Origin: a virus
DNA: 56,450 bases
Direction: 5' to 3' (one strand)
Virus record (IMG/VR): IMGVR_UViG_3300011115_000308
Coordinates: 1 to 56,450 of that record
The notes beneath the pieces were generated by a model. It was not told the origin of the DNA. It did not search any database and saw only the letters and a program-made list of their open reading frames with translations. Below, in pieces: positions 49,904-56,450 of this stretch. The position numbers and the translations under genes were made by a program. Positions within the stretch are counted from its first letter, which is position 1. Every line of letters begins with the position of its first letter.

Positions 49904-50529
49904 GCAATTTTTGGGGTTTATCTGAGGGTGGCAGCGCCGCCGATAACGCAAGCGGCGAGTTTGATGCGGGTGGCGGCAATATGCAGCCCATTCCGTCCGA
50001 CACCAACGTGTTGGCGGCCATTGACGAGGCCAAGTGGGCCAAGAACCAGAAAGGCGACGAGTTCATCTCGCTGCGCTGGTCTGTGATGCAGCCGGAAGAG
50101 TTTGAGAACCGCAAGATTTTCCAGAAGCTTTGGGTCACTGACTTTGATCCTTCGGTATTTGGTTCTAAGGGCGAAGACAAAGCCATTGCCAAGCGTGACA
50201 AGGCCAAAAAGATGCTGGCTGCCATTGACACCAACGCTGGGGGCAAGTTGCTGGCCAAACCCGTTATGCCGACCGACGAAAGCATGACGCTTCACCTCAC
50301 CAACAAGCCGATGATCGTCAAGGTCATGGTGTGGGAAATGACCGACCGCATGACGGGGGATGTAGCCCGTGGCAACTGGGTCGGCGCTGTGTCGTCTAAG
50401 GCTGCGGCAAAAGTGTCGTCGCCGGAAGAGATCGCCAAGTCTAAGTCCGAAATGGCAAACCACCAGAGCAAGGCCGCTGGTGCCGCTGCCCGTGGTGGCC
50501 GCGACCTTGACGACGAAATCCCCTTTTAA
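49900..50529 (+). CDS. Single-stranded DNA-binding protein-like, 209 aa
   Basis: The N-terminus is Gly/Ala/Asp-rich (MSNFWGLSEGGSAADNAS), the middle forms OB-type strands (GDEFISLRWSVMQP, LHLTNKPMIVKVMVWE), and the C-terminus is the acidic hydrophobic tail DLDDEIPF typical of SSBs that recruit partners. It is encoded with the Sak4-like ATPase and probably protects replication intermediates. Similar proteins are described as DUF669/SSB-like in other phages. Confidence 0.7.
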   Translation: MSNFWGLSEGGSAADNASGEFDAGGGNMQPIPSDTNVLAAIDEAKWAKNQKGDEFISLRWSVMQPEEFENRKIFQKLWVTDFDPSVFGSKGEDKAIAKRDKAKKMLAAIDTNAGGKLLAKPVMPTDESMTLHLTNKPMIVKVMVWEMTDRMTGDVARGNWVGAVSSKAAAKVSSPEEIAKSKSEMANHQSKAAGAAARGGRDLDDEIPF

Positions 50530-50537
50530 ATTTAACT

Positions 50538-50559
50538 GGGAGGGGCTTCGGTCCCTCCC
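50538..50559 (+). other. Hairpin after the SSB-like gene
   Basis: GGGAGGG, loop GCTTCGGT, CCCTCCC, without a U-tract; likely an RNA processing or stability element between the SSB-like gene and the next gene. Confidence 0.45.
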
Positions 50560-50590
50560 TACCACCCCCAACCAGAGTGAGACATACGCA

Positions 50591-50848
50591 ATGACAAGTC
50601 GGGCCGAATGGCGGGAAACCGCAATTGAAGAATTAATTAAACTTTTTGATCATTTTGAATGGGTTGATAGCACTATGCTTAAAAAAAGAATGAAAGAAAT
50701 TGGGTTTAATCCTCCAGAAGAATTTAAAGATTGGGGTTTTCCATTTCGTGCCGCCAAAAAAGCAGGAAAGATTAAAAAATTAGGATACCATATGTCAACA
50801 GAAAAACAATGTAATGGCAGGCCGATTACAAAATGGGAAAAAGCATGA
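50591..50848 (+). CDS. Small AT-rich early protein, 85 aa
   Basis: Start at 50591 (MTSRAEWRETAIEELIK) after a CCCCAACCAGAG leader variant. Helical, with IEELIKLFDHFEWVDSTMLKKRMKEIGFNPPEEFKDWGFPFRAAKKAGKIKKLGYHMS, possibly a winged-helix-like DNA-binding fold. Its codons are clearly more AT-rich (AAA, ATT, GAA, AAT) than in neighbouring genes, suggesting separate acquisition. Overlaps the exonuclease start by four bases. Confidence 0.6.
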   Translation: MTSRAEWRETAIEELIKLFDHFEWVDSTMLKKRMKEIGFNPPEEFKDWGFPFRAAKKAGKIKKLGYHMSTEKQCNGRPITKWEKA

Positions 50849-51714
50849 TGGAACAAAGATCACCAGAGTGGTTTACCGCTCGTAAAGGCCGCATCACCGG
50901 ATCAATGGTGGGCGCTGCCCTCGGCCTAGACCCCAATACCAGCCGCGATGAGGCGATGCGCCGCATGGTGCGCGCTTATCAGGGGCTGCCGTCAGAGTTT
51001 GTTGGCAACATCGCCACATCGTGGGGCACCAACCACGAAACGGAAGCCCGCGAGGCTTTTGAGTACCAATTTAAACCCGTAGCACCTGCCACCTTCGTGG
51101 TACATCCCACGCTGCCGTGGCTGGGGGCTAGCCCTGACGGGTACGTTGCCAACCATGCCCTGCTTGAGATCAAATGCCCCTTTGGCCTGCGCGACAAGCC
51201 CAAGCCCGTGCCGTTCAAGAGCATCAACATCCAGCCGCATTACTACGCCCAAATGCAAATCCAGATGTACTGCACCGACAAGATCGCCTGCTATTTTTGG
51301 CAGTGGACGCCGAACGATCACAAACTGGAGATCGTGGACTATGACCCGATCTGGATCGAAGTGAACCTGCCCAAACTTGAGGCGTTCTACAACGAGTTCT
51401 TGGCGATCCGCGACGAGGGTATGCCGGAGCCGGAAGAAAAGCTTGAGATCGACACCATAGGCCACCGCTACATGATTGCAGAGTACGATGTACTCACCAA
51501 GCAGATCAAAGAGGCTGAAGACCGCAAGAAGGAAATCTTGGATGCGCTGGTGTTTGAAAGCGCCGGACAAGATGCCGTGATCTGCGGGCGCAAGCTTACG
51601 CTGGTGCATCGGGCGGGCAGCGTGTCCTACGCCAAGGCCATCAAAGAGCTTGCCCCCGATGCCGATTTGGAAAAATGGCGCGGTGAACCTTCAACATACT
51701 GGACCCTGAAATGA
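50845..51714 (+). CDS. YqaJ-type recombination exonuclease, 290 aa
   Basis: The start overlaps the previous stop (ATGA). SPEWFTARKGRITGSMVGAALGLDP is the YqaJ/lambda-exonuclease N-terminal core, ATSWGTNHETEAREAFEY the next helix, and LGASPDGYV...LLEIKCPFG carries the catalytic Asp/Glu/Lys of a PD-(D/E)XK nuclease. A QxxxQMQIQMYC helix follows. It processes DNA ends for recombination together with the SSB-like and Sak4-like proteins. The last ~130 residues are helical, as usual. Confidence 0.85.
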   Translation: MMEQRSPEWFTARKGRITGSMVGAALGLDPNTSRDEAMRRMVRAYQGLPSEFVGNIATSWGTNHETEAREAFEYQFKPVAPATFVVHPTLPWLGASPDGYVANHALLEIKCPFGLRDKPKPVPFKSINIQPHYYAQMQIQMYCTDKIACYFWQWTPNDHKLEIVDYDPIWIEVNLPKLEAFYNEFLAIRDEGMPEPEEKLEIDTIGHRYMIAEYDVLTKQIKEAEDRKKEILDALVFESAGQDAVICGRKLTLVHRAGSVSYAKAIKELAPDADLEKWRGEPSTYWTLK

Positions 51715-51905
51715 CCGACCAGCTTCAACGCCAGATCAACATCAACACGCAATTGCGGCGGCAGCTTGAAACTGCCCGCCGCGATGCGGTCGAATACTGC
51801 GCTAAATATTGCGAAGATCACGGGTTTATGGTGATGGAAAAAGATGTAGGCAAATGGTATGCCGGAAAACTTAGAGAGATTGTTGGGAATGCGCGTAAAG
51901 ATTAA
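51711..51905 (+). CDS. Small protein, 64 aa
   Basis: Helical and Cys-containing (INTQLRRQLETARRDAVEYCAKYCEDHGFMVMEKDVGKWYAGKLREIV). The start overlaps the exonuclease stop by four bases (ATGA). Unknown function. Confidence 0.55.
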   Translation: MTDQLQRQININTQLRRQLETARRDAVEYCAKYCEDHGFMVMEKDVGKWYAGKLREIVGNARKD

Positions 51906-52206
51906 AGGCGTCATCTACGAAACCGTGGAAGAAGCAGCCAAAGATTTTAACATCAAGCCAAGGCAAATTCAAAGGGCGTTGAACGAGGGCAGGGAAGACC
52001 GCTTGCGGCCAAAGAGGCAGGGCAGCAAGCAAGGCACCCCACAGCCGTTTACCATTGAAGGCGTGACATTCCCAAACCAGAAGGCGGCCAACGACGCGCT
52101 GGGCTTTGGCTACAATTATGTCACGCAGGCAATAAATTGTAACAGCGCGGTTTCATTGGCCAAGATCGCCAAGGCTGCCCGACGATACAGGGAAACTTGT
52201 AGCTAA
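51889..52206 (+). CDS. Double-HTH/NUMOD1-like protein, 105 aa
   Basis: Start at 51889 (MRVKIKGVIYETVEEAAKD), overlapping the previous gene by 17 bases. Two repeats of one pattern: VIYETVEEAAKDFNIKPRQIQRALNEG and VTFPNQKAANDALGFGYNYVTQAIN, separated by a basic linker. This I-x-G-V-x-Y/F...A-A...I-x-x-A-L/I layout resembles NUMOD1 DNA-binding repeats found in homing enzymes, but here without a nuclease domain. It may be a DNA-binding regulator or a relic. Confidence 0.65.
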   Translation: MRVKIKGVIYETVEEAAKDFNIKPRQIQRALNEGREDRLRPKRQGSKQGTPQPFTIEGVTFPNQKAANDALGFGYNYVTQAINCNSAVSLAKIAKAARRYRETCS

Positions 52207-52219
52207 CGATACAAATTGA

Positions 52220-52248
52220 TTGTTGCGAGGTGATGTAAAGACTGCTAT
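52220..52248 (+). promoter_or_regulatory. Sigma70-like promoter for the helicase gene
   Basis: TTGTTG, 17 bases, TGCTAT, followed by the CCAACCAACCACGAGG leader. Same hexamers and spacing as the leftward promoter at 41683-41711. Confidence 0.65.
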
Positions 52249-52281
52249 TCTTCTGTCACCAACCAACCACGAGGTTTTACG

Positions 52282-54066
52282 ATGACATTGCGCCCCTACC
52301 AGCAAGAAGCCCATGACGAGATCATAAAGTGGATTAAGAGAAACACTGCCCCATGCTGCATTGAGGCGGCCACGGGCGCGGGCAAGTCCCACATCATTGC
52401 GGCACTGGCAGATACCATCCACGGCATCTCGAAAGGCAAGCACATCCTGTGCCTCGCCCCCAGCGCCGAACTGGTCAACCAGAATGCTGAAAAGTTCCGC
52501 CTGACGGGCGGCAAGTGTTCCATCTTCTCGGCAAGCGCCGGAGAGAAAAGCCTGCGCCACCCCGTGGTGTTCGGGACGCCTGGCACCGTGATCAATTCCA
52601 TCAAGCGGTTCGGCAAAGAGTTCGCGGCGGTGGTGATTGACGAATGCCACGGCCTGACCGCCACGGTCAAAGAGATCGTGGAAGAGATCAGGAAAGTGAA
52701 CCCCATGCTGCGCGTCATGGGGATGTCGGCCACGCCGTACCGCATGAACACGGGCTACATCTTCAAGCACTGGGCTGACGGCAAGCCTGTCCGCGAAGAC
52801 CAGACCAAAGACCCCTATTTCGACACCTGCGTCTACCGCATTCAAGCCTACGAACTGATCGAACAGGGTTTCCTGACCAAGCCCACCATCGGCAAGGCTG
52901 GGGCTGTCGGATACCACACCCTCAACATGGAACTGAACAGCCGTGGCCAGTTTGACGCTGCCGACATCGACCGCGCGTTCCACGGGCAGGGCCGCAAGAC
53001 CGCCGCCATCATGGCCGACATCGTTGATCAGGCCGCCTACCTGCGTGGCGTGATGGTGTTTGCGGCCACGGTCAAACACGCCAAAGAGTGCATGGCATCC
53101 CTGCCACCCGAACTGTCGGCGCTGATCACCGCAGACACGCCTAAGCCGGAGCGCCAGAAGATCATCGCGGACTTCAAGGCCAAGAAGATCAAGTATCTGG
53201 TCAACGTGTCCGTTCTGACCACTGGGTTCGATGCGCCCCACGTTGACATGATCGCCATCCTGCGCCCAACCGAAAGCGTGGGCCTGCTTCAGCAGATCAT
53301 CGGTCGCGGCTTGCGCGTGGACGAGGGCAAGGACACCTGCGTGATCCTCGACTATGCCGAGAACCTGCCCCGCCACTGCCCCGAAGGGGATATTTTCAAC
53401 CCCAAGGTCAAGGCCAAAAAAGGTAACCTAGAGGTAGATTTTGTTACCTGCGAATGCGAGTTCTGCGGCGTTGAGAACGAGTTTTTGGGCCGCCCCAACA
53501 AGGAAGGGTATCCCATCGACCACAATGGGTATTTCTTGGACCTCGACAACAACCGCATTGAAACCAAGTGGGGTGCGATGCCCGCGCACTTCGGTCGCCG
53601 TTGCCGCGCATCCGACACAGTGGCTGGTGAGCGTATCCAGTGCGGCTATCGCTGGACATCCAAGCCGTGCCCCCACTGCAAGGCCGACAACGACATCGCG
53701 GCGCGGTATTGTGAGAAATGCAAGGGCGAGATCGTCAACCCCAACGACAAGCTCAAGCTTGCGTTCAAGGCCATGAAGAAAGACCCCACGCAGCGCCAGA
53801 CTGACAACGTGGTCCTGTTCGACGTGAAGAACGCCCTGTCCCGCAGCGGCAACGCGACATTGAAGGTTGACGTGGTTACCGAATACAGGTCATTCTCTTA
53901 CTGGATCATGCGCCACCCCAAGCACCCCGCGTCCGTTCGGGAAACAAACCAGTTTGGCGCGCTTGATGGTGTAAAGCCCAAGACGATTACTTATAAATTA
54001 AACCCCCAGACGAGCTTCTACACTGTTCTGGGCTACAATGGACCCGCCGATGCACCTCCCGAATGA
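52282..54066 (+). CDS. SF2 DNA helicase with zinc-finger C-terminus, 594 aa
   Basis: Q-motif-like LRPYQQEAHDEIIKW, Walker A ATGAGKS (30-36), DECH (120-123), motif III SAT (149-151), and motif VI QIIGRGLR (338-345), with the VLTTGFDAPHVDMIA segment between. The C-terminal third carries three Cys clusters (CECEFC ~390-395, CGYRWTSKPCPHC ~454-466, CEKC ~477-480) that likely bind zinc. Such UvsW/SSL2-like helicases process branched replication intermediates. It has its own promoter and leader. Confidence 0.85.
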   Translation: MTLRPYQQEAHDEIIKWIKRNTAPCCIEAATGAGKSHIIAALADTIHGISKGKHILCLAPSAELVNQNAEKFRLTGGKCSIFSASAGEKSLRHPVVFGTPGTVINSIKRFGKEFAAVVIDECHGLTATVKEIVEEIRKVNPMLRVMGMSATPYRMNTGYIFKHWADGKPVREDQTKDPYFDTCVYRIQAYELIEQGFLTKPTIGKAGAVGYHTLNMELNSRGQFDAADIDRAFHGQGRKTAAIMADIVDQAAYLRGVMVFAATVKHAKECMASLPPELSALITADTPKPERQKIIADFKAKKIKYLVNVSVLTTGFDAPHVDMIAILRPTESVGLLQQIIGRGLRVDEGKDTCVILDYAENLPRHCPEGDIFNPKVKAKKGNLEVDFVTCECEFCGVENEFLGRPNKEGYPIDHNGYFLDLDNNRIETKWGAMPAHFGRRCRASDTVAGERIQCGYRWTSKPCPHCKADNDIAARYCEKCKGEIVNPNDKLKLAFKAMKKDPTQRQTDNVVLFDVKNALSRSGNATLKVDVVTEYRSFSYWIMRHPKHPASVRETNQFGALDGVKPKTITYKLNPQTSFYTVLGYNGPADAPPE

Positions 54067-54451
54067 CATCAGAGTTTACGGAAATCTTGATTACCGTGGG
54101 GCCTGCCCGAAGGAAGCTTTGGAGCAGGTCACTTTTTTTGCGCGTCTCCGGCGGGAGTACCCCGACACGCTTGGGGTGATTGCGTTCCACGTCCGCAACG
54201 AGGGCAAGCGTAACCATCTGGAGGCCGCCACGCACAAGGCCGAGGGCATGACCACCGGAGCGCCCGACATTCTCATCCCTGGCGCGCCTGCCTTCGTCTG
54301 TGAGCTTAAACGCCGCGACCACAGCCAGTCAGAGCTTCGCGCCGTGCAGTTGACCTATCTGAGGGCCGCACAGGCCGCTGGGTGCTTCGTATGCGTGGCA
54401 CTGGGGGTCGATGCCGCGTGGGAGGCCCTCCATGAGTATATGGCGCGGTAA
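54038..54451 (+). CDS. VRR-NUC nuclease, 137 aa
   Basis: Short VRR-NUC domain: HLEAATHKAEGMTTGAPDILIPGAPAFVCELKRRDHSQSELRAVQLTYLRAAQAAGCFVCVALG, with the PD-(D/E)XK residues in APDILI (Asp) and FVCELKR (Glu, Lys). The start overlaps the helicase by 29 bases and has no strong site; the ATG at 54050 is an alternative. Phage VRR-NUC proteins are often encoded beside SF2 helicases and probably nick branched or damaged DNA. Confidence 0.85.
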   Translation: MDPPMHLPNDIRVYGNLDYRGACPKEALEQVTFFARLRREYPDTLGVIAFHVRNEGKRNHLEAATHKAEGMTTGAPDILIPGAPAFVCELKRRDHSQSELRAVQLTYLRAAQAAGCFVCVALGVDAAWEALHEYMAR

Positions 54452-54671
54452 GAGGCCCTCAGACCGCATACACGCCGTCCTGATGGGCGAAGTCGAACTG
54501 GCAAGCGAAGACGCTGGCATCCAGTCCGTGTGCAGCAAATACATTTTTGATGGCGCAACGGCGGTTCTCAAGCTAAAGACAAAGGAAGCGCGCCGTGCGG
54601 CTTTGGATCGGGCACCCGCATTGATCCGGCCCCACTTGGAGCGTGAGGTCATAAGGCTATATAATAGATGA
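54432..54671 (+). CDS. Small protein, 79 aa
   Basis: Start at 54432 (MSIWRGKRPSDRIHAVLMGEVELASEDAG) with GGAGG 7 bases upstream. Helical, Ala/Arg-rich C-terminus (TAVLKLKTKEARRAALDRAPALIRPHLEREVIRLY). Overlaps the nuclease by 20 bases. Function unknown; belongs to the recombination operon by position. Confidence 0.55.
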   Translation: MSIWRGKRPSDRIHAVLMGEVELASEDAGIQSVCSKYIFDGATAVLKLKTKEARRAALDRAPALIRPHLEREVIRLYNR

Positions 54672-54910
54672 GATTTCTGGTTACGTTGAACATGCCATCC
54701 CGCAAGGGGGAACTGGTCCACCAAGTGATCTGCGAGTATCCTGTTGGCAACATTGAGGCGTTACATGACGCCCTCAACGACAACGAATTTCTTCTGGTGG
54801 AAGAGTTTTATAGGAAGCCCGACAATGCGGGCTTCTATAGCGTGGGGATGATGATTTTGAACACCATGCACATCGGCAAGGTCAAGGCCGAGGTCAGCCG
54901 AGAGGGGTAG
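54668..54910 (+). CDS. Small protein, last gene of the rightward operon, 80 aa
   Basis: Start overlaps the previous stop by four bases (ATGA). Alpha/beta sequence (VTLNMPSRKGELVHQVICEYPVGNIEALHDALNDNEFLLVEEFYR, GFYSVGMMILNTMHIGKVKAEV). Unknown function. The rightward operon ends here, one base before the convergent leftward gene at 54912. Confidence 0.6.
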   Translation: MRFLVTLNMPSRKGELVHQVICEYPVGNIEALHDALNDNEFLLVEEFYRKPDNAGFYSVGMMILNTMHIGKVKAEVSREG

Positions 54911-54911
54911 A

Positions 54912-55226
54912 TCACTCCCCCCGCTGATTGCACCACTGGTTGACCATGTCGGTGATTTCCGCATCGGACATGTTCACCATTTGGTTGTGATCGCCAGATG
55001 GTTTCTGCATGGGATATTTTGCATCAATGCCCAAAGTCCGGTCGATCAGTTGTTGGCGCGTCAGCCGAACAACGGTATCGGGGATATAAAACTCCCGAAC
55101 ATCATCGTTTTTTGTGGTCCCGACCATCGAAAAATCATCGGGGTTCTGGAAATATCCACTGTCCAGCACCCAAGACGGTGCGCGCGTCTGGTCCATTTCT
55201 CGGACCATTTTATATTCTACGATCAT
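54912..55226 (-). CDS. Leftward protein next to the fibre cluster, 104 aa
   Basis: Polar alpha/beta: MVREMDQTRAPSWVLDSGYFQNPDDFSMVGTTKNDDVREFYIPDTVVRLTRQQLIDRTLGIDAKYPM, ending in AEITDMVNQWCNQRGE. Follows the 266-aa gene with a four-base overlap (ATGA). Function not recognised. It may be the last gene of the structural arm when read across the window edge. Confidence 0.55.
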   Translation of the reverse strand: MIVEYKMVREMDQTRAPSWVLDSGYFQNPDDFSMVGTTKNDDVREFYIPDTVVRLTRQQLIDRTLGIDAKYPMQKPSGDHNQMVNMSDAEITDMVNQWCNQRGE

Positions 55227-56023
55227 TCTGCTGCCTCCATCTTGAGCATATAGTTGGTGTTTACAAAGTCGAGTTTGCCGAACATACGCTCTGACGCCTC
55301 ATCCGCACAGGGGGCATATTTGGTGGCCATTGTGTCAAAGAAGACCTCCATGTCCGCACCGCTGGGGCGTTCGCCTGCCACGATCCGTTCGTTCACAAAG
55401 TTGATGTAACCGGAAACCTCGCCAAGCGCCACCTGCACATGAACCCCGTACTGTTGGAGGTACTCAATTGTGACTTCCTTAGCCCGACCATATTCAATCA
55501 GGTTGCGGTAGAGAAACTCAAAACCACGGCGGATGTGGTGGCGTTTTTCTTCCGCCTCGTAGGTCGTTTCATCCCAATCGCCGATGCCGTGCTTGGCCTT
55601 GATGTTGTCATAGGCATCAATCAGCGCCGCAATGTCCTTAAACGACCCGTTGACCTTGCTTTCGATCATGCTCTGGTTGACGTATTTCAACCGTAATTCT
55701 GCCTCAACAACGGGCGTTTTTTCTTTGGTTTCCAAAGCTTCGATGTCAGCAAGCAATTTGGCGTGGGTCAGTTGTGCTTCGGCCAGCGCCATCTTGCGTT
55801 GCTCCACTTCGGCCAGAACCTGACGCAGCATCCGCATGGGAGACTGGCCATTCATCATGGTCAAAGTCATCATATTGAGCGTGGTCTGGCTGTTGCTGCG
55901 GTCAAAGGCCCGCGTCTTTTCCGTAAGTTCTGGCAGTTTTTCTGTGACCCGCGCAACGGCTGCCGGATTGGCAACAGAGGCAAGGTTAAACTCAATAGAT
56001 GTGGTCGTGACGACATTTTTCAT
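55223..56023 (-). CDS. Helical coiled-coil protein after the fibre genes, 266 aa
   Basis: Begins MKNVVTTTSIEFNLASVANPAA; the middle is a long coiled coil (LRQVLAEVEQRKMALAEAQLTHAKLLADIEALETKEKTPVVEAELRLKYV), then helical (TYEAEEKRHHIRRGFEFLYRNLIEYGRAKEVTIEYLQQYG). It starts within the stop of the kelch-like fibre (ATGA), so it is expressed with it. It could be a fibre-assembly or internal protein; no family is recognised. The coiled coil would suit a chaperone or a trimerisation partner for fibre proteins. Confidence 0.55.
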   Translation of the reverse strand: MKNVVTTTSIEFNLASVANPAAVARVTEKLPELTEKTRAFDRSNSQTTLNMMTLTMMNGQSPMRMLRQVLAEVEQRKMALAEAQLTHAKLLADIEALETKEKTPVVEAELRLKYVNQSMIESKVNGSFKDIAALIDAYDNIKAKHGIGDWDETTYEAEEKRHHIRRGFEFLYRNLIEYGRAKEVTIEYLQQYGVHVQVALGEVSGYINFVNERIVAGERPSGADMEVFFDTMATKYAPCADEASERMFGKLDFVNTNYMLKMEAAE

Positions 56024-56450
56024 GTTGGTACATATCCTGATACGCCCGCCAAGCCATAACGGGCCGCTGTTAAGTTTCCGAAACTGGTGGCATTTCCAGT
56101 AGTCAAAATAGTGATATAGTCCATAATGGCGGAGACGGAACCTGTTGTTCCCCCCCCAAATACACCTCTCGTGTTGTTAGAAGCCCCCGCCAAGGCACTT
56201 CTGCCAACAGTTAAATTCCCAAAAGTGGCGGCATTTCCATTTGTGGCAATTGTGATATAATCCATAACAACGGAAACAGAACCAGTAGTCCCCCCCCCAA
56301 ACACGCCTCGTGTGCTATTAGAAACCCCTGCCAAGCCTGAGCGTGCAACCGTCAAGGTTCCAAACGTGGTGGCGTTTCCGTTACTATAAGAGCTTCCACC
56401 ATCAGAAACGACAATGTAATCTATCTTGGTTGAAAGGGTTCCGGTTGTAC
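56020..56450 (-). CDS. Kelch-like repeat tail fibre, C-terminal part (cut by window edge)
   Basis: Leftward frame entering from the right edge, encoding ~143 residues of TTG-SVxxVMDYITIxTxGNA-FGNLTVARSxLAGVSNSTRGVFGGG units, ending in the SGYVPT tail that the sister fibres also have in variant form. Three units are visible, plus one diverged unit at the edge (DYIVVSDGGSSYS). Most likely the other half of the gene at 1-576 on a circular or permuted genome, with some repeat sequence missing at the join. Confidence 0.75.
   Translation of the reverse strand, partial: TTGTLSTKIDYIVVSDGGSSYSNGNATTFGTLTVARSGLAGVSNSTRGVFGGGTTGSVSVVMDYITIATNGNAATFGNLTVGRSALAGASNNTRGVFGGGTTGSVSAIMDYITILTTGNATSFGNLTAARYGLAGVSGYVPT

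Noticed and set aside
52153-53376. Leftward frame of 407 codons opposite the helicase
   Set aside because: The helicase motifs on the plus strand are unambiguous; the leftward frame is Asp/His/Gly-rich antisense noise.
54890-54930. Possible bidirectional terminator between convergent operons
   Set aside because: Only four G-C pairs around an irregular loop; too weak to call.
1-56450. Integrase, attachment site, tape-measure gene, tRNA genes
   Set aside because: I looked for their usual motifs in the translated frames and intergenic gaps and saw none; a dedicated tRNA or profile search could still find something.

Overview
This 56.4 kb window looks like a nearly complete genome of a tailed double-stranded DNA bacteriophage. 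It carries small and large terminase subunits, a portal, a major capsid protein, P22-gp4-like and gp10-like neck proteins, repeat-rich tail fibres, an amidase endolysin with a holin candidate, and a replication/recombination set. I see no tape-measure protein, tail sheath or tail-tube gene, so a short-tailed (podovirus-like) particle fits best. The style of the small genes (NUMOD/AP2-HNH genes, an Sf6-like small terminase, GG-basic virion proteins) and the moderately high GC suggest an alphaproteobacterial host. That host call is inference. I recognise no integrase, phage DNA polymerase or phage RNA polymerase.

Layout. (1) Positions 1-38.9 kb, continuing over the window edge at 54.9-56.4 kb: a long leftward (minus-strand) structural arm. 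Read in transcription order it runs small terminase, PP2A-like phosphatase, large terminase, a run of small genes including a secreted Cys-rich protein, portal, three very large GG-motif proteins (one fusing a ParB-like and an ADP-ribosyltransferase-like domain), a GroES-like protein, a scaffold-like protein, a C9-run gene that needs a frameshift, a capsid-associated protein, major capsid protein, neck/tail genes, tail fibre, lysis cassette, gp10-like protein, an inserted HNH gene on the opposite strand, a GNAT enzyme, a giant repeat/lytic-transglycosylase protein, and three kelch-like repeat fibres. Most neighbours overlap by 1 or 4 bases (TGATG, TAATG, ATGA), so translation is probably coupled. 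(2) 38.9-48.8 kb: mostly leftward small early genes, a SprT-like protease, a SleB-like hydrolase, two small rightward transcripts, an HNH gene and a prim-pol/helicase replication protein. (3) 49.1-54.9 kb: a rightward replication/recombination operon with Sak4-like ATPase, SSB-like protein, YqaJ-type exonuclease, SF2 helicase and VRR-NUC nuclease. A small HTH repressor candidate is transcribed divergently from it through overlapping promoters.

Control signals. Several sigma70-like promoters (TTGACN or TTGTTG with 16-17 bp spacing) precede early genes on both strands. At least eleven of those genes share a 5' leader of the type CCAACCAAC-CACNGGAG just before the start codon. GC-rich hairpins with UUCG-type loops separate operons. 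An extremely AT-rich gap near 43.75-43.95 kb, flanked by an exact 15-bp direct repeat, is the best origin or major control-region candidate.

Both window ends fall inside a kelch-like fibre gene. If the genome is circular they belong to the same gene, but a direct join is one base out of frame and the joined gene would be shorter than its two neighbours, so some repeat sequence is probably missing at the contig ends.
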